Below, in pieces: positions 1 to 7,458 of a stretch of 49,439 nt of DNA. The position numbers and the translations under genes are program-made. Each line of letters begins with the position of its first letter. The first letter of the stretch is position 1. The stretch lies in the NCBI GenBank assembly GCA_020848075.1, contig JADLAV010000009.1:1-49439 (forward strand). The letters are read 5' to 3'. The stretch is from Burkholderiales bacterium (GTDB taxonomy: Bacteria > Pseudomonadota > Gammaproteobacteria > Burkholderiales > SG8-39). The notes under the pieces are model-generated. The model was given only the letters and a program-made list of their open reading frames with translations, was not told the DNA's origin and did not search any database.

Positions 1-51
1 AGGGGTGCCGCCCGCGGGGCGGCGGGGTGGTTGCGCCTCACCCCGCACTTC

Positions 52-435
52 TCACTCCTCGCGCTTCTTGAAGTACTTCTCGAAGTAGAAGTCGCGCTGG
101 TTGAGCGCCTGCAGCTCGCGGGCGCGACTTTCCACGCTCTCGGCGAGGATCGCGGCGAGGTGCGCCCCCTGCTCCCCGTCGAGGATGTGGATGTTCTGGA
201 ACAGCTCCTCGTCGATCATCAGGCACCGCGCGGCGAGCCCTTCCGGCCGCTCGACATAGAGCAGCCATGCGCGGTTGTCGACATCCTCCGGATCGAGCGG
301 CGAGAGCACGATGCGGCCGAGCCACGCGAGCCGCGCCGCCTGGTTGAACTGGCGGATCTCGAGCTTCTTGCCCTTCTTGTACTTGGCGAGCTCGTTCCTG
401 AGCGCGCTGACGTCGGTCGGATTGGTGGGCTTCAT
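52..435 (-). CDS. Small hypothetical protein (127 aa)
   Basis: I do not recognise a family. The predicted protein is soluble, charged and helix-rich: a lysine-rich segment near residues 18-25 (YKKGKKLEIR) and an acidic middle, with no signal peptide or membrane segment and only one cysteine. I chose the ATG at 435 because a GGGGA ribosome site lies just upstream. A longer reading frame to 501 would run into the terminator hairpin of the upstream gene. The gene sits last in the minus-strand sulfur block, after that terminator, so it may have its own promoter or depend on read-through. No function is proposed. Confidence 0.6.
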   Translation of the reverse strand: MKPTNPTDVSALRNELAKYKKGKKLEIRQFNQAARLAWLGRIVLSPLDPEDVDNRAWLLYVERPEGLAARCLMIDEELFQNIHILDGEQGAHLAAILAESVESRARELQALNQRDFYFEKYFKKREE

Positions 436-501
436 CGTTCCCCATTGCGCATGTCGCTCACCACGGGGAGTGTGGACCAGCAGCGCCTGCATCGCAATCA
501 T

Positions 502-532
502 GAAAAAGCCCCGCGCAAGGCGGGGCTTTTTC
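502..532 (-). terminator. Rho-independent terminator after the FadL-type gene
   Basis: A perfect 13-bp stem (GAAAAAGCCCCGC pairing with its complement at 520-532) closes a 5-nt loop. The A and T runs on the two arms make it usable from both strands. It lies about 20 nt past the stop codon of the porin gene and ends the minus-strand cluster. Confidence 0.85.
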
Positions 533-550
533 GGGCCGGTCTGTGCCGGC

Positions 551-1891
551 TCAGAACTTGTAGCTATAGGCGACGCCGAGGGAATTCTCGTACATCTTGA
601 TCTTCTCGGTCGTCGTGGCAGGGAACATGCCGCCCGATATCGGCACGAAGAGGCTCTGACCGGTCACGTCGTTGCTGAAGGCGTGCATATAGGCTGCCGT
701 GATTTCGTGGTTCACGCCCCATGCATAGGTCGCGCCAAGGGTGAAGTGGTCCTGCACCACGCCAGGAGCGAGGATGTTGAAGGTCACATCGCTCGCGCGG
801 ATCGGATTGTCCGTATGGCCGTACCCGATTCGAACCGTCCAGGCCTGGTTCACGCGCCAGTCGGCGCCGACCTTCCACACGTTCACGTCGTGCCAGCCAA
901 ACCCCGCGCCTGCCCCACCGCCGAGACAGTTGGCCGCACTCCCCCCGAAGCAGTTCAGGATCAGGTTGCTCGGGTTTCCGACGGAGTCGACTTTTCTGTA
1001 GTTGATCCGCTTGTAGTCGACCCCGACCGTGAGTTGCGGCACCGGCTTGAAGGAGACGCCCAGGCCGAAATTCTCCGGCATGTCAAAGCCACCCTGATCG
1101 GCGAACAGGCCCTTGTACTTGTCGAAATCCTGCATGCTGACCTTGGTCGAGTACGCCGCGCCGACCCCGATCTGGGGCGTGATCTGCCCGTAGTAGCCGA
1201 TCCGCACACCGAAGCCCCAAGCGCTGTCGGTGCCCCGGTTAGTCACGCTTCCAGGGCTCGTCGACGCGAACGGGTTGTCGAATGCCTGGAGGCCCTCGGC
1301 CGAGAAGCGCTGATAGCCGATGAGCGGGGCGATGCCGACCGAGTGGTCCGGATGGAACTTCCACGCCAGGGTCGGCGCGATGAGGAGCTGGCTGAGGTTC
1401 ACACCGAGCTTGCCGTTGCCGCACAGGAGGTTGTACGGGCCGGGGATGGGATTGAAGCCCGCACAGGCGCCGCCCGCGGGAAGCTGCCCGCTCGGGTAAT
1501 CGGTGTTCATTCCGCCGTTGCCGTACACGCTCACGCCAAGCGAGAGCGTCGGGCTCAGCATGTGGTTGTACGCGATCTCCGGGACGAAGAAGTTGGTGCT
1601 GTCGCTGTCGGCTTGACCGTCAATCGAGAATGGGCCGAAAGCAGATGTGCCGGTGCGTTCAGCCGAACGCTGCGGGCTGAACCATTCGATCCCGACGTCG
1701 AGGCGCCGGCCCGCCCAGACCATCGTGGCAGGGTTGTTCGCACCGCCGAACGCGTCGTCCGTCATTGCCATGGACACGCCGGCCCGGCCCTTCGCCTTCA
1801 TGCCGTAGCCGTGCGAGAAATAGCCGTCGGTCGCGGCCGCCGAGAACGAGAGCGCGAGCAGACCCACGCCCACCAACACACGTGACTTCAT
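551..1891 (-). CDS. OmpP1/FadL/TodX-family outer-membrane transport protein
   Basis: Members of this family form 14-strand beta barrels that move hydrophobic molecules across the outer membrane. The 446-aa protein has a signal peptide (residues 1-20, ending SFSAAA), then the FadL-like N-terminal part GYGMKAKGRAGVS and NNPATM (about 28-57). It continues with alternating beta-strand segments and ends in a terminal Phe (SYKF), the usual barrel signature. It is the last gene before a strong terminator and lies downstream of DsrE2 and the sHdr/lipoate genes. The context suggests uptake of a hydrophobic sulfur substrate, but long-chain fatty acid or aromatic transport is equally allowed by the sequence. 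Two cysteines (CFGGSAANC) may form a surface-loop disulfide. Confidence 0.9.
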   Translation of the reverse strand: MKSRVLVGVGLLALSFSAAATDGYFSHGYGMKAKGRAGVSMAMTDDAFGGANNPATMVWAGRRLDVGIEWFSPQRSAERTGTSAFGPFSIDGQADSDSTNFFVPEIAYNHMLSPTLSLGVSVYGNGGMNTDYPSGQLPAGGACAGFNPIPGPYNLLCGNGKLGVNLSQLLIAPTLAWKFHPDHSVGIAPLIGYQRFSAEGLQAFDNPFASTSPGSVTNRGTDSAWGFGVRIGYYGQITPQIGVGAAYSTKVSMQDFDKYKGLFADQGGFDMPENFGLGVSFKPVPQLTVGVDYKRINYRKVDSVGNPSNLILNCFGGSAANCLGGGAGAGFGWHDVNVWKVGADWRVNQAWTVRIGYGHTDNPIRASDVTFNILAPGVVQDHFTLGATYAWGVNHEITAAYMHAFSNDVTGQSLFVPISGGMFPATTTEKIKMYENSLGVAYSYKF

Positions 1892-1968
1892 GTTCCCCCC
1901 TAGGGTTGCTGAAACGCCTCGAACGCTAGATCAAGTCTTGCGTCCTGGATTTGATCCTGATCACGTCA

Positions 1969-2589
1969 TCAAATGAACAGGCCGACATCGGCCTTCTGCG
2001 CCATCGGCAGGAAGGTCGCGGCGCCGACCCACTCCTTCACCTCCGGGATGAAGTCGGACTTGTCGTAGCCGAAGAGATCCACGGTCATCTGGCAGGCGAT
2101 GAGCTTGACGTCCGCCTCGATGCAGGCGGCACGCAGCTCCGGGATGCTCGCCACCCCCTTGTTCTTGACCGTCATCTTCATCATCGAGGTGGCGAACGCC
2201 TCGAAGCCGGGAATGATCGACTGCACCGCGTTCGGGATGTTCCACTTGATGCCCTGGAACCACCCCGGGCCGAACGGCATCTTCATCGGCATCGCCGGGT
2301 TGCCGAGCGGGCTCACGTGCAGGCCGGAGATGTCCTTCTTGAGAAGCTCGAGCCCGTAGAACGTGAAGAATATCGAGACGTCCCAGCCGAGCGCCGCCGC
2401 GGTCGACGAGAGGATGAGCGGCGGGTAGGCCCAGTCCATCGTCCCCTTGGTCGCGATGATGCACATCGACTTAGTCCGCGCTTCCTCGCGCTCCGCGAGC
2501 AACTGCTCGAGCTTCTGCGGCAGGAGCTCGTCGAGACGCTGCTTGATCAGGCCGTCGATCAGGTTCTTGTCGTCCGGGGTGGCGCCCAT
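1969..2589 (-). CDS. dsrE2: DsrE2-type sulfur-carrier family protein (DsrE/DsrF/DrsH-like)
   Basis: DsrE-family proteins relay sulfane sulfur as cysteine persulfide, usually with TusA and the sHdr or rDsr complexes. The 206-aa protein has an N-terminal helical extension (1-38), then the DsrE fold with CIIATKGTMD near 43-52 and two hydrophobic stretches typical of DsrE2 (about 55-83 and 130-150). Cys156 and Cys166 are present; the latter, in ACQMTVDLFGYD, is the expected persulfide site. The gene follows the lipS-type gene after about 135 bp and precedes the FadL-type porin. A GAGGAGGGA ribosome site supports the ATG. Membrane association is inferred from the hydrophobic segments. Confidence 0.88.
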   Translation of the reverse strand: MGATPDDKNLIDGLIKQRLDELLPQKLEQLLAEREEARTKSMCIIATKGTMDWAYPPLILSSTAAALGWDVSIFFTFYGLELLKKDISGLHVSPLGNPAMPMKMPFGPGWFQGIKWNIPNAVQSIIPGFEAFATSMMKMTVKNKGVASIPELRAACIEADVKLIACQMTVDLFGYDKSDFIPEVKEWVGAATFLPMAQKADVGLFI

Positions 2590-2724
2590 CTCTCAGTCCC
2601 TCCTCGCTCGCCGCGCTACGCGCGCTGCATTAGAAGATTACGGAATTCCGCTTTATCTCAAATATCCCCCTAGTCTGCATAGGGGATCGCCGAAAGAATT
2701 TCTTTATCTTGCCAACAGATTGCC
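2590..2724 (-). promoter_or_regulatory. AT-rich intergenic region upstream of dsrE2 with a 6-bp dyad
   Basis: This stretch is markedly AT-richer than its surroundings and holds a dyad CCCCTA-N7-TAGGGG (about 2671-2689), flanked by A/T blocks. It could be an internal promoter/operator for dsrE2 and the porin gene. No confident -35/-10 pair was identified, so this is a candidate only. Confidence 0.3.
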
Positions 2725-3918
2725 TTACTCCTCGACATCCAGCGTCCCCGCACGGACCTGCTCGCCGGCGAGCTGTTGCCGCACTGCAGCAACGTCCCCG
2801 GCGGCAAGCGCAAAAGGGAAGGACAGGATGTCGGTCGGACTGGAATCGCCGTACGGACGGTTGCACGCCGAGATCTCCTCGTCGTCCTTGCCGGGGCATC
2901 CGGACGTCCTGAACGGCTTCCCTGACCCGATCAGCGCCTCCAGATCGTCCGCAGGAAGTCCGAAATCGATTACGCGTCCGGCCGCGTCGAAGCGCATCTC
3001 GTCGACCCGGCCGTTGCAGAAGTCGATGACGAAGCGCCCGAGCTGCACGCGGCGCCACTGCCCGCGGTCGACCGGCGGCCAGTCCTCCATCATGGAGCCG
3101 CGCTCGGGGTAGAAGGCGAACATGTGATTGTGCCCGCCCATGTCCTTGATGCGCTGGCAGGCAGCGAGGATCTCCTGCTCGGTCTCCCCCATCCCGCAGA
3201 TGAGGTGCGCGCCGAACCGCTCCGGCCCGAAGAGCTCGGCGGCCCATTCCATCGCCAGCCAGTACTTGCCCCACTGGTGCGGGCTGTCGACCCCCGCCCC
3301 GCGCGTCCGATCGAAGAGCTCGGGCGTGACCGCGTCGAGCGCGACCGTAAAGATGTCCGCGCCCAGTTCACGCATGCGCGCAAGATCATCCTTCCCGAGC
3401 GTGGTCGGGTTGGAGAGGATCGACACCGGGACCTGCGGCACCTCGCGCGTCCAGCGCTCGAGCAGCACGAACGTGTCGTCGTTCGAGCGCGGGTGAGTGA
3501 TCATCGAGATGCACATCCGCTCGAACGCGCCCCGATCGCCGCCCGCCTTGACACGCTCGATCACCTCGTCGTAGCGCGCGGTCGGCCAGTCCACCCGGAT
3601 GAAGTTCCGGTCGGCGTAGTCGCGCGCCTCCTCGCGGTGGCGGGCAAGGCCGCAATAGGCGCAATTGGCGCGGCAGCCTTCCGGATAGGTCACCAGCAGG
3701 TTGAGGCAGTGGGTGCAGGCGGTACGATGCATGCGGCCGGGGACGAGCCCGAGCGTGATCGCCGCCGCCGTGCTGAGCTGCACGTACTCCGGCGAGCGCA
3801 TCGCGGGCGTGCGCACGTGATAGTCGGGCCGGTAGAACCGGATCGGCTGTGCATCGCGCGCCTGCGCATCGTTCGCCTGTGCATCGTTCGCCTGTGCATC
3901 GTTCAATACCGCGCCCAT
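2725..3918 (-). CDS. lipS2: Radical SAM protein of the LipS type (lipoate sulfur insertion for the sHdr-LbpA system)
   Basis: LipS1 and LipS2 together insert the two sulfur atoms into the octanoyl chain carried by LbpA, replacing ordinary LipA. The 397-aa protein has a radical SAM CX3CX2C motif (GCRANCAYCGL, about 79-89). Extra cysteines just before it (CTHC, about 64-67) and near the C-terminus (SGCPGK and SACNRPYG) could bind an auxiliary cluster. Association with sLpl, LipT, LbpA and a second radical SAM gene in the same operon supports the call; which of the two is LipS1 and which LipS2 is my tentative assignment. The first 25 residues hold a pentapeptide repeat encoded by a 15-bp minisatellite. 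GGGGAAAG precedes the ATG. Confidence 0.78.
   Translation of the reverse strand: MGAVLNDAQANDAQANDAQARDAQPIRFYRPDYHVRTPAMRSPEYVQLSTAAAITLGLVPGRMHRTACTHCLNLLVTYPEGCRANCAYCGLARHREEARDYADRNFIRVDWPTARYDEVIERVKAGGDRGAFERMCISMITHPRSNDDTFVLLERWTREVPQVPVSILSNPTTLGKDDLARMRELGADIFTVALDAVTPELFDRTRGAGVDSPHQWGKYWLAMEWAAELFGPERFGAHLICGMGETEQEILAACQRIKDMGGHNHMFAFYPERGSMMEDWPPVDRGQWRRVQLGRFVIDFCNGRVDEMRFDAAGRVIDFGLPADDLEALIGSGKPFRTSGCPGKDDEEISACNRPYGDSSPTDILSFPFALAAGDVAAVRQQLAGEQVRAGTLDVEE
3848..3907 (-). repeat. 15-bp minisatellite, four units, in the 5' end of the lipS-type gene
   Basis: Four consecutive 15-bp units (3848-3862, 3863-3877, 3878-3892, 3893-3907) of the form TGTGCATCGTTCGCC, the middle two differing at one base. 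On the minus strand they encode repeated NDAQA/RDAQ pentapeptides directly after the start codon. The unit is a multiple of three, so copy-number change would alter protein length without a frameshift. Confidence 0.9.
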
Positions 3919-3942
3919 CGCTTTCCCCGTTCCTGAATTCGC

Positions 3943-4407
3943 TCATCCGGCGCGCGCCAGGATCTCCTTGGCCGCCGCGTGGAAGGCCTCGGCCTTGCGC
4001 TCGTCGATGACGAGCCGGATCAGCTTGTGGCAGCCGTCCACCGCCCCGGCAAGCTCCGCCGGCGAGTCGCCCGATTCGCCCAGCTTCTTCACCACCTTCC
4101 CGGCCTGGTCGCCGAGGACCTTCTCCGCCAGCGCGATGAGCGACTGCTTCGCAGAAGCCCCGCCGCCGACCCCGCTCGCCGCACCGGCCGCTCCGCCCGC
4201 GGCGCGCACGAACCCATCCTGCAACAGCGCCTCCAGCGCCTCGGTGATGCCCGGGATCATCGATCCCTTCGCGAGGAGCTGCGCGACCGTCGCGCGGCCG
4301 TCGACCAGAATCAGCGCATGCCGCATGGCCTGCGACAGCCCGTACCGGCGGGCTCCGATCTCCTCCTTGCCCTTCTCGGTCTTGGCGAGTACGACGCCCG
4401 GATCCAT
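3943..4407 (-). CDS. Conserved-looking hypothetical protein, two small helical parts (154 aa)
   Basis: I do not recognise a named family. The N-terminal part (about 20-68, GLSQAMRHALILVDGRATVAQLL) looks like a small winged-helix-type segment that occurs at the start of other proteobacterial proteins. A Gly/Ala-rich linker follows (about 70-86, AAGGAAGAASGVGGG), then a helical C-terminal part with one cysteine (GAVDGCHKLIRLVIDERK). There is no signal peptide or membrane span. It starts 4 bp after the stop of the 3-TM protein gene and ends 24 bp before the LipS-type gene, so it is almost surely co-transcribed with lipoate-assembly genes. A regulatory or scaffolding role is inference only. Confidence 0.7.
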   Translation of the reverse strand: MDPGVVLAKTEKGKEEIGARRYGLSQAMRHALILVDGRATVAQLLAKGSMIPGITEALEALLQDGFVRAAGGAAGAASGVGGGASAKQSLIALAEKVLGDQAGKVVKKLGESGDSPAELAGAVDGCHKLIRLVIDERKAEAFHAAAKEILARAG

Positions 4408-4411
4408 TTGC

Positions 4412-4711
4412 TCAGGCAGACAGTTCCTCGATGATGCGGTAGATCAGTTTCACCGTGATCACCACGTAGATCGCTCCGAACAGGAAGATGAGCGAGACGA
4501 TCAGGCTGATCAGGCTCTGCGGCAGCATACCGAAGAACGGCGTCGTCAGGTATCCCACGGTGAAAAGCACCACGAGCACCGTGAGCAGCCGCCACTTCTC
4601 GCCGACCACCCCGCCCGGGACGTTCCGCTTGAGCGACAGCACGAGCCATAGGCAGTAGAACATCACGAGGATCGCCGCCACGCTGATCACCATGTTCACG
4701 TCGAATTTCAT
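4412..4711 (-). CDS. Small integral membrane protein, three predicted TM helices (99 aa)
   Basis: Family not recognised. Three hydrophobic helices are visible: about 6-27 (MVISVAAILVMFYCLWLVLS), 40-62 (LLTVLVVLFTVGYLTTPFFG) and 66-92 (SLISLIVSLIFLFGAIYVVI), with basic loops between. The ATG at 4711 is chosen because AGAGGAAG stands immediately upstream and a longer frame would overlap the neighbouring gene. It lies between the secreted GlcG-like protein gene and the 154-aa hypothetical, 4 bp from the latter. It is the only small membrane protein of the sHdr-lipoate operon, so membrane anchoring or a quinone-side contact for otherwise soluble sHdr is a possible but unproven role. Confidence 0.75.
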   Translation of the reverse strand: MKFDVNMVISVAAILVMFYCLWLVLSLKRNVPGGVVGEKWRLLTVLVVLFTVGYLTTPFFGMLPQSLISLIVSLIFLFGAIYVVITVKLIYRIIEELSA

Positions 4712-4739
4712 CTTCCTCTCCCTCGTCGGCCGCTGAGCT

Positions 4740-5240
4740 CTAAAGTTCCAGACTGTCCCTGATTGCGGCGATGCCCGCGACGGCGCACGCTTCGTCCTCC
4801 TTGCCGCCGGGTGCACCCGAAACTCCGATCGCGCCGAGGATCGCGCCGCCCGCCTCGATCATCACGCCGCCGCCGATCGCCACGACGCCCGGCCGCTGGC
4901 GGATGCCGCTCTGCGGCTGACCTGCCTGCGTCATGTTGGCGAGGTCCGAGGAGTTCGTGCGGAAGCTCACCGCCGTCCATGCCTTGCCCTGCGCCGTCTC
5001 CGGCGTGTGCGGTCCGGCGAACCGGTCGCGCAGCATGACTTGCGGAATCCCCATGCGATCGACGACCGCGACTGCCACTTGAAAGCCGCCGTCCCGGCAC
5101 TTCTTCAGCGCCGCCTGGGCCGCCTTGAGCGCGGTCTCGGGCGTGAGGAGCTTCACCGAGAAGGTCGGGTCCTGCGCGGCGACCATCGGCGAGGCGATGA
5201 CCGACCCGATGACGACTGCTGCGAATGCGAGTCTCTTCAT
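4740..5240 (-). CDS. Secreted GlcG/HbpS-family protein (DUF336-like)
   Basis: The 166-aa protein has a cleavable signal peptide (1-22, ending MVAAQ) followed by a complete GlcG/HbpS fold: VAVVDRMGIPQVMLRDRF (about 61-78), the Ala/Thr segment KAWTAVSFRTNS, and the glycine-rich GVVAIGGGVMIEAGGAILGAIGVSG (about 118-142). Family members bind haem, corrinoid-type or other small ligands and often form octamers; the ligand here cannot be read from sequence. A GGGGGGAAG ribosome site supports the start. It sits 19 bp downstream of LipT. A periplasmic protein inside a cytoplasmic lipoate-assembly cluster is unusual, though the linkage suggests a functional tie. Confidence 0.85.
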   Translation of the reverse strand: MKRLAFAAVVIGSVIASPMVAAQDPTFSVKLLTPETALKAAQAALKKCRDGGFQVAVAVVDRMGIPQVMLRDRFAGPHTPETAQGKAWTAVSFRTNSSDLANMTQAGQPQSGIRQRPGVVAIGGGVMIEAGGAILGAIGVSGAPGGKEDEACAVAGIAAIRDSLEL

Positions 5241-5259
5241 GGCTTCCCCCCTTATCTCC

Positions 5260-6390
5260 TCAAGCCGCGAGCGAGCGCGGCAACGCCACGTTGGACGAAT
5301 CGTCGAAAGCGTCGTCGAGCGTGTCGTCGAAGTACTCGCGGAACGCGATCCAGCCACGGCGATGGAAACGGTCGGATCGGGCGGCGGCGGTCGACCAGAA
5401 CCGCGCAAGCGAGCGCCGCCGGCGGACCGCCCGCGCGAGGCTCGCCTCGAACTGATCCCGGATGTCTTCCTCGTAGTCGCGCCATGCGTTCGCATCGCCG
5501 GCGCACCATGCGCCCGCGGCCGCGCCGGCCCGCTCGCCCGAGATCACCGCCGCGGCGATGCCCGCTCCGCTGATCGGATGGGTGAGCCCGGCCGCATCGC
5601 CCGCGAACACCACGTCGCGCTCCACGAGACGCGCGCGCAGGCCGCCCACGGGAATCGGTCCGCCGGTGCGCGCCAGGATCTCGGGGCCGACGCGCCCCGC
5701 GGCGACGAGCCCGGCGTGCAGGCGATCGAGCGGGGTCCTCATGTCGCCCTCCAGCCGCGCATCCATGCCGAGCCCGAGATTCGCGCTGGCGCCCTTCGGA
5801 AAGAGCCACGCATATCCGCCCGGATATTCCGGCGCAAGCCAGATGTCAGTGTCCGCATGGGCGTGTCGCAGGGGCACCGTGTACTGGCGTGTGCATACCG
5901 ACGCGAGTCGTGGCAGGCCGAGCACGGCCGCCGTTCGCGAATGCGGCCCGTCGGCGGCAACCAGCACGCGATAATCGATTGTAAGCGGGCCGTGCGGATC
6001 GCGCAGCGTGGCCTGCTTCGATCCGGCATCGAGCCCGATGAGCGCGGTTCGCATCAGGATCTCCGCGCCTGCGTCGCGGGCGCCATCCGCGAGCGCCTGA
6101 TCGAACCGTGCCCGGTCGATCATCAGGCCGGGAAAGTCCGCGCGGTGCGCAACGCCGGACGGCAGCACGCTCGTCATCCCCGCGATGCGCTGCACGAGAA
6201 CGCCCGGCGCCTGCGCGTAGCTGCCGAGCGGCAGCGGAATGAATTCCGCGCACTGCACCGGAACGCCGACCGTCTCGCGGCGATCGACCGCGACCACGTC
6301 CAGCCCCGCTCGCGCGGCCGCCGCGGCGGCGGCCGCGCCCGCAGGGCCGAGCCCGATCACCAGTACGTCGCACTTCCGCGCCGGGGCCAT
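5260..6390 (-). CDS. lipT: LipT-type FAD-dependent oxidoreductase (geranylgeranyl-reductase family)
   Basis: LipT belongs to the geranylgeranyl-reductase-like flavoproteins and is linked to lipoate assembly on LbpA, probably supplying or removing electrons during lipoate maturation. The 376-aa protein starts with a Rossmann FAD motif (VIGLGPAGAAAA, about 11-22) followed by VVAVDRRETVGVPVQCAEFIP. It has a second FAD contact GDAAGLTHPISGAGIAAAVISG (about 273-294), preserved as in the family. The ATG overlaps the stop codon of the ligase gene (TGATG), showing translational coupling. No signal peptide or TM helix is present. Function is assigned by family and operon context, not by a unique motif. 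Confidence 0.8.
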   Translation of the reverse strand: MAPARKCDVLVIGLGPAGAAAAAAAARAGLDVVAVDRRETVGVPVQCAEFIPLPLGSYAQAPGVLVQRIAGMTSVLPSGVAHRADFPGLMIDRARFDQALADGARDAGAEILMRTALIGLDAGSKQATLRDPHGPLTIDYRVLVAADGPHSRTAAVLGLPRLASVCTRQYTVPLRHAHADTDIWLAPEYPGGYAWLFPKGASANLGLGMDARLEGDMRTPLDRLHAGLVAAGRVGPEILARTGGPIPVGGLRARLVERDVVFAGDAAGLTHPISGAGIAAAVISGERAGAAAGAWCAGDANAWRDYEEDIRDQFEASLARAVRRRRSLARFWSTAAARSDRFHRRGWIAFREYFDDTLDDAFDDSSNVALPRSLAA

Positions 6391-7448
6391 CACGCCGCCT
6401 GCGCCGCCCGCGTCACCGCGACGGCGAAATCGGCAGGCGCGAGCCCGGGCATCTCAATCGGGCGGCCTTGGAAGAATCGCGCGACGGCCGCCGGCACGTC
6501 CTCGATCGCGCAGTCCCTGAGCGCCGCCTCCAGGTCGGCCACGGCGCGCGGCGGGTTCACGAAGAAGTCGCCGCTGAAGCACACTTGCCGGATGCGTCCG
6601 CCCGCGCGGTCGTAGGCCGCCGCGGCCCGGAGCGTTCCGCCCGCGAACCGATGAATCGCCTCGACCACCGGCAGGCCGCCGCGCGGCTTTCGCACCATCT
6701 CCACCCACTCCGGGGAGTCGATCTCGGCCAGCGCTTCGCGGAAGAGGCGCGCCTCGAGCGGCGACAGCTCGCCCGGCTCGAACGACACGCCGAGGGTCTC
6801 GGCAAACTCGTCGGCGATGCGGCGCTTGATCTTTTCGAGCGGCGGCACGACGCCGAGCAGCTCGCCCAGGTTGACGACCCGCGCGCGCGCACCTTCGATC
6901 GCCTGCGGCGAGAGCATCTCCGCCGGCAGCCGGAGGCAGCGCAGCATCCGCTCGATGTCGAAGTCGAGCAGCAGCGTGCCCTGGTAGAGGAGCGCCGCCC
7001 CGTCGAAAGCGCCGCCGGTGCCCGCGATCTTGCGCCCGTCCACCTCGATGTCGGTGCGCGGGCGATAGCTCGCGCGAACGCCGAACGCCGACACCCCGCG
7101 CGCCGCGGTCTCGCACACCCGCTGCGAGATCGCGGCCATGTCCGGCGTGCCGAGGTCGGACTTGCCGAGATACAGCTCCCAGCCGAGAACCGACTCGTCC
7201 ATGTAGATCGCGCCGCCGCCGGTGATCCGCCGCTGCACCTCGATGCCGTTCGCCCGGCAGTAGTCGAGGTCGAGCTCCTGCTCGGCACTCTGGTGATAGC
7301 CGAGCAGGGCCGACGGGCCGAACTGCAGGAAACGAAGCGTGCTCGGCGTCATCCCGCGCTTGCGCGCTTCGAGGATGGCCCGGTTCAGCGCGAAATTCTC
7401 GGCGGCCCGCCGCGTCCCGGTGTCGATCAGCCGCCAGGTCGGCAACAT
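6390..7448 (-). CDS. Lipoate-protein ligase of the sLpl(AB) type
   Basis: This ligase attaches octanoate or lipoate to the lysine of LbpA. The 352-aa protein shows the biotin/lipoate ligase (BPL_LplA) signature RRITGGGAIYMDE (about 84-96) and the catalytic-lysine region DGRKIAGTGGAF (about 143-154). A C-terminal accessory domain (about 225-300) contains ALAEIDSPEWVEMVRKPRGG, so catalytic and accessory parts are joined in one chain. The start at 7448 follows GACGAGGCACCG, 10 bp after the stop of the upstream radical SAM gene. It overlaps lipT by one base. The pathway follows published work on lipoate assembly for the sHdr system; the assignment here rests on motifs and context. Confidence 0.85.
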   Translation of the reverse strand: MLPTWRLIDTGTRRAAENFALNRAILEARKRGMTPSTLRFLQFGPSALLGYHQSAEQELDLDYCRANGIEVQRRITGGGAIYMDESVLGWELYLGKSDLGTPDMAAISQRVCETAARGVSAFGVRASYRPRTDIEVDGRKIAGTGGAFDGAALLYQGTLLLDFDIERMLRCLRLPAEMLSPQAIEGARARVVNLGELLGVVPPLEKIKRRIADEFAETLGVSFEPGELSPLEARLFREALAEIDSPEWVEMVRKPRGGLPVVEAIHRFAGGTLRAAAAYDRAGGRIRQVCFSGDFFVNPPRAVADLEAALRDCAIEDVPAAVARFFQGRPIEMPGLAPADFAVAVTRAAQAA

Positions 7449-7458
7449 CGGTGCCTCG

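Noticed and set aside
1-51. GC-rich hairpin-like sequence at the left edge
   Set aside because: Composition alone gives weak self-pairing and no T-tract follows; no feature is called.
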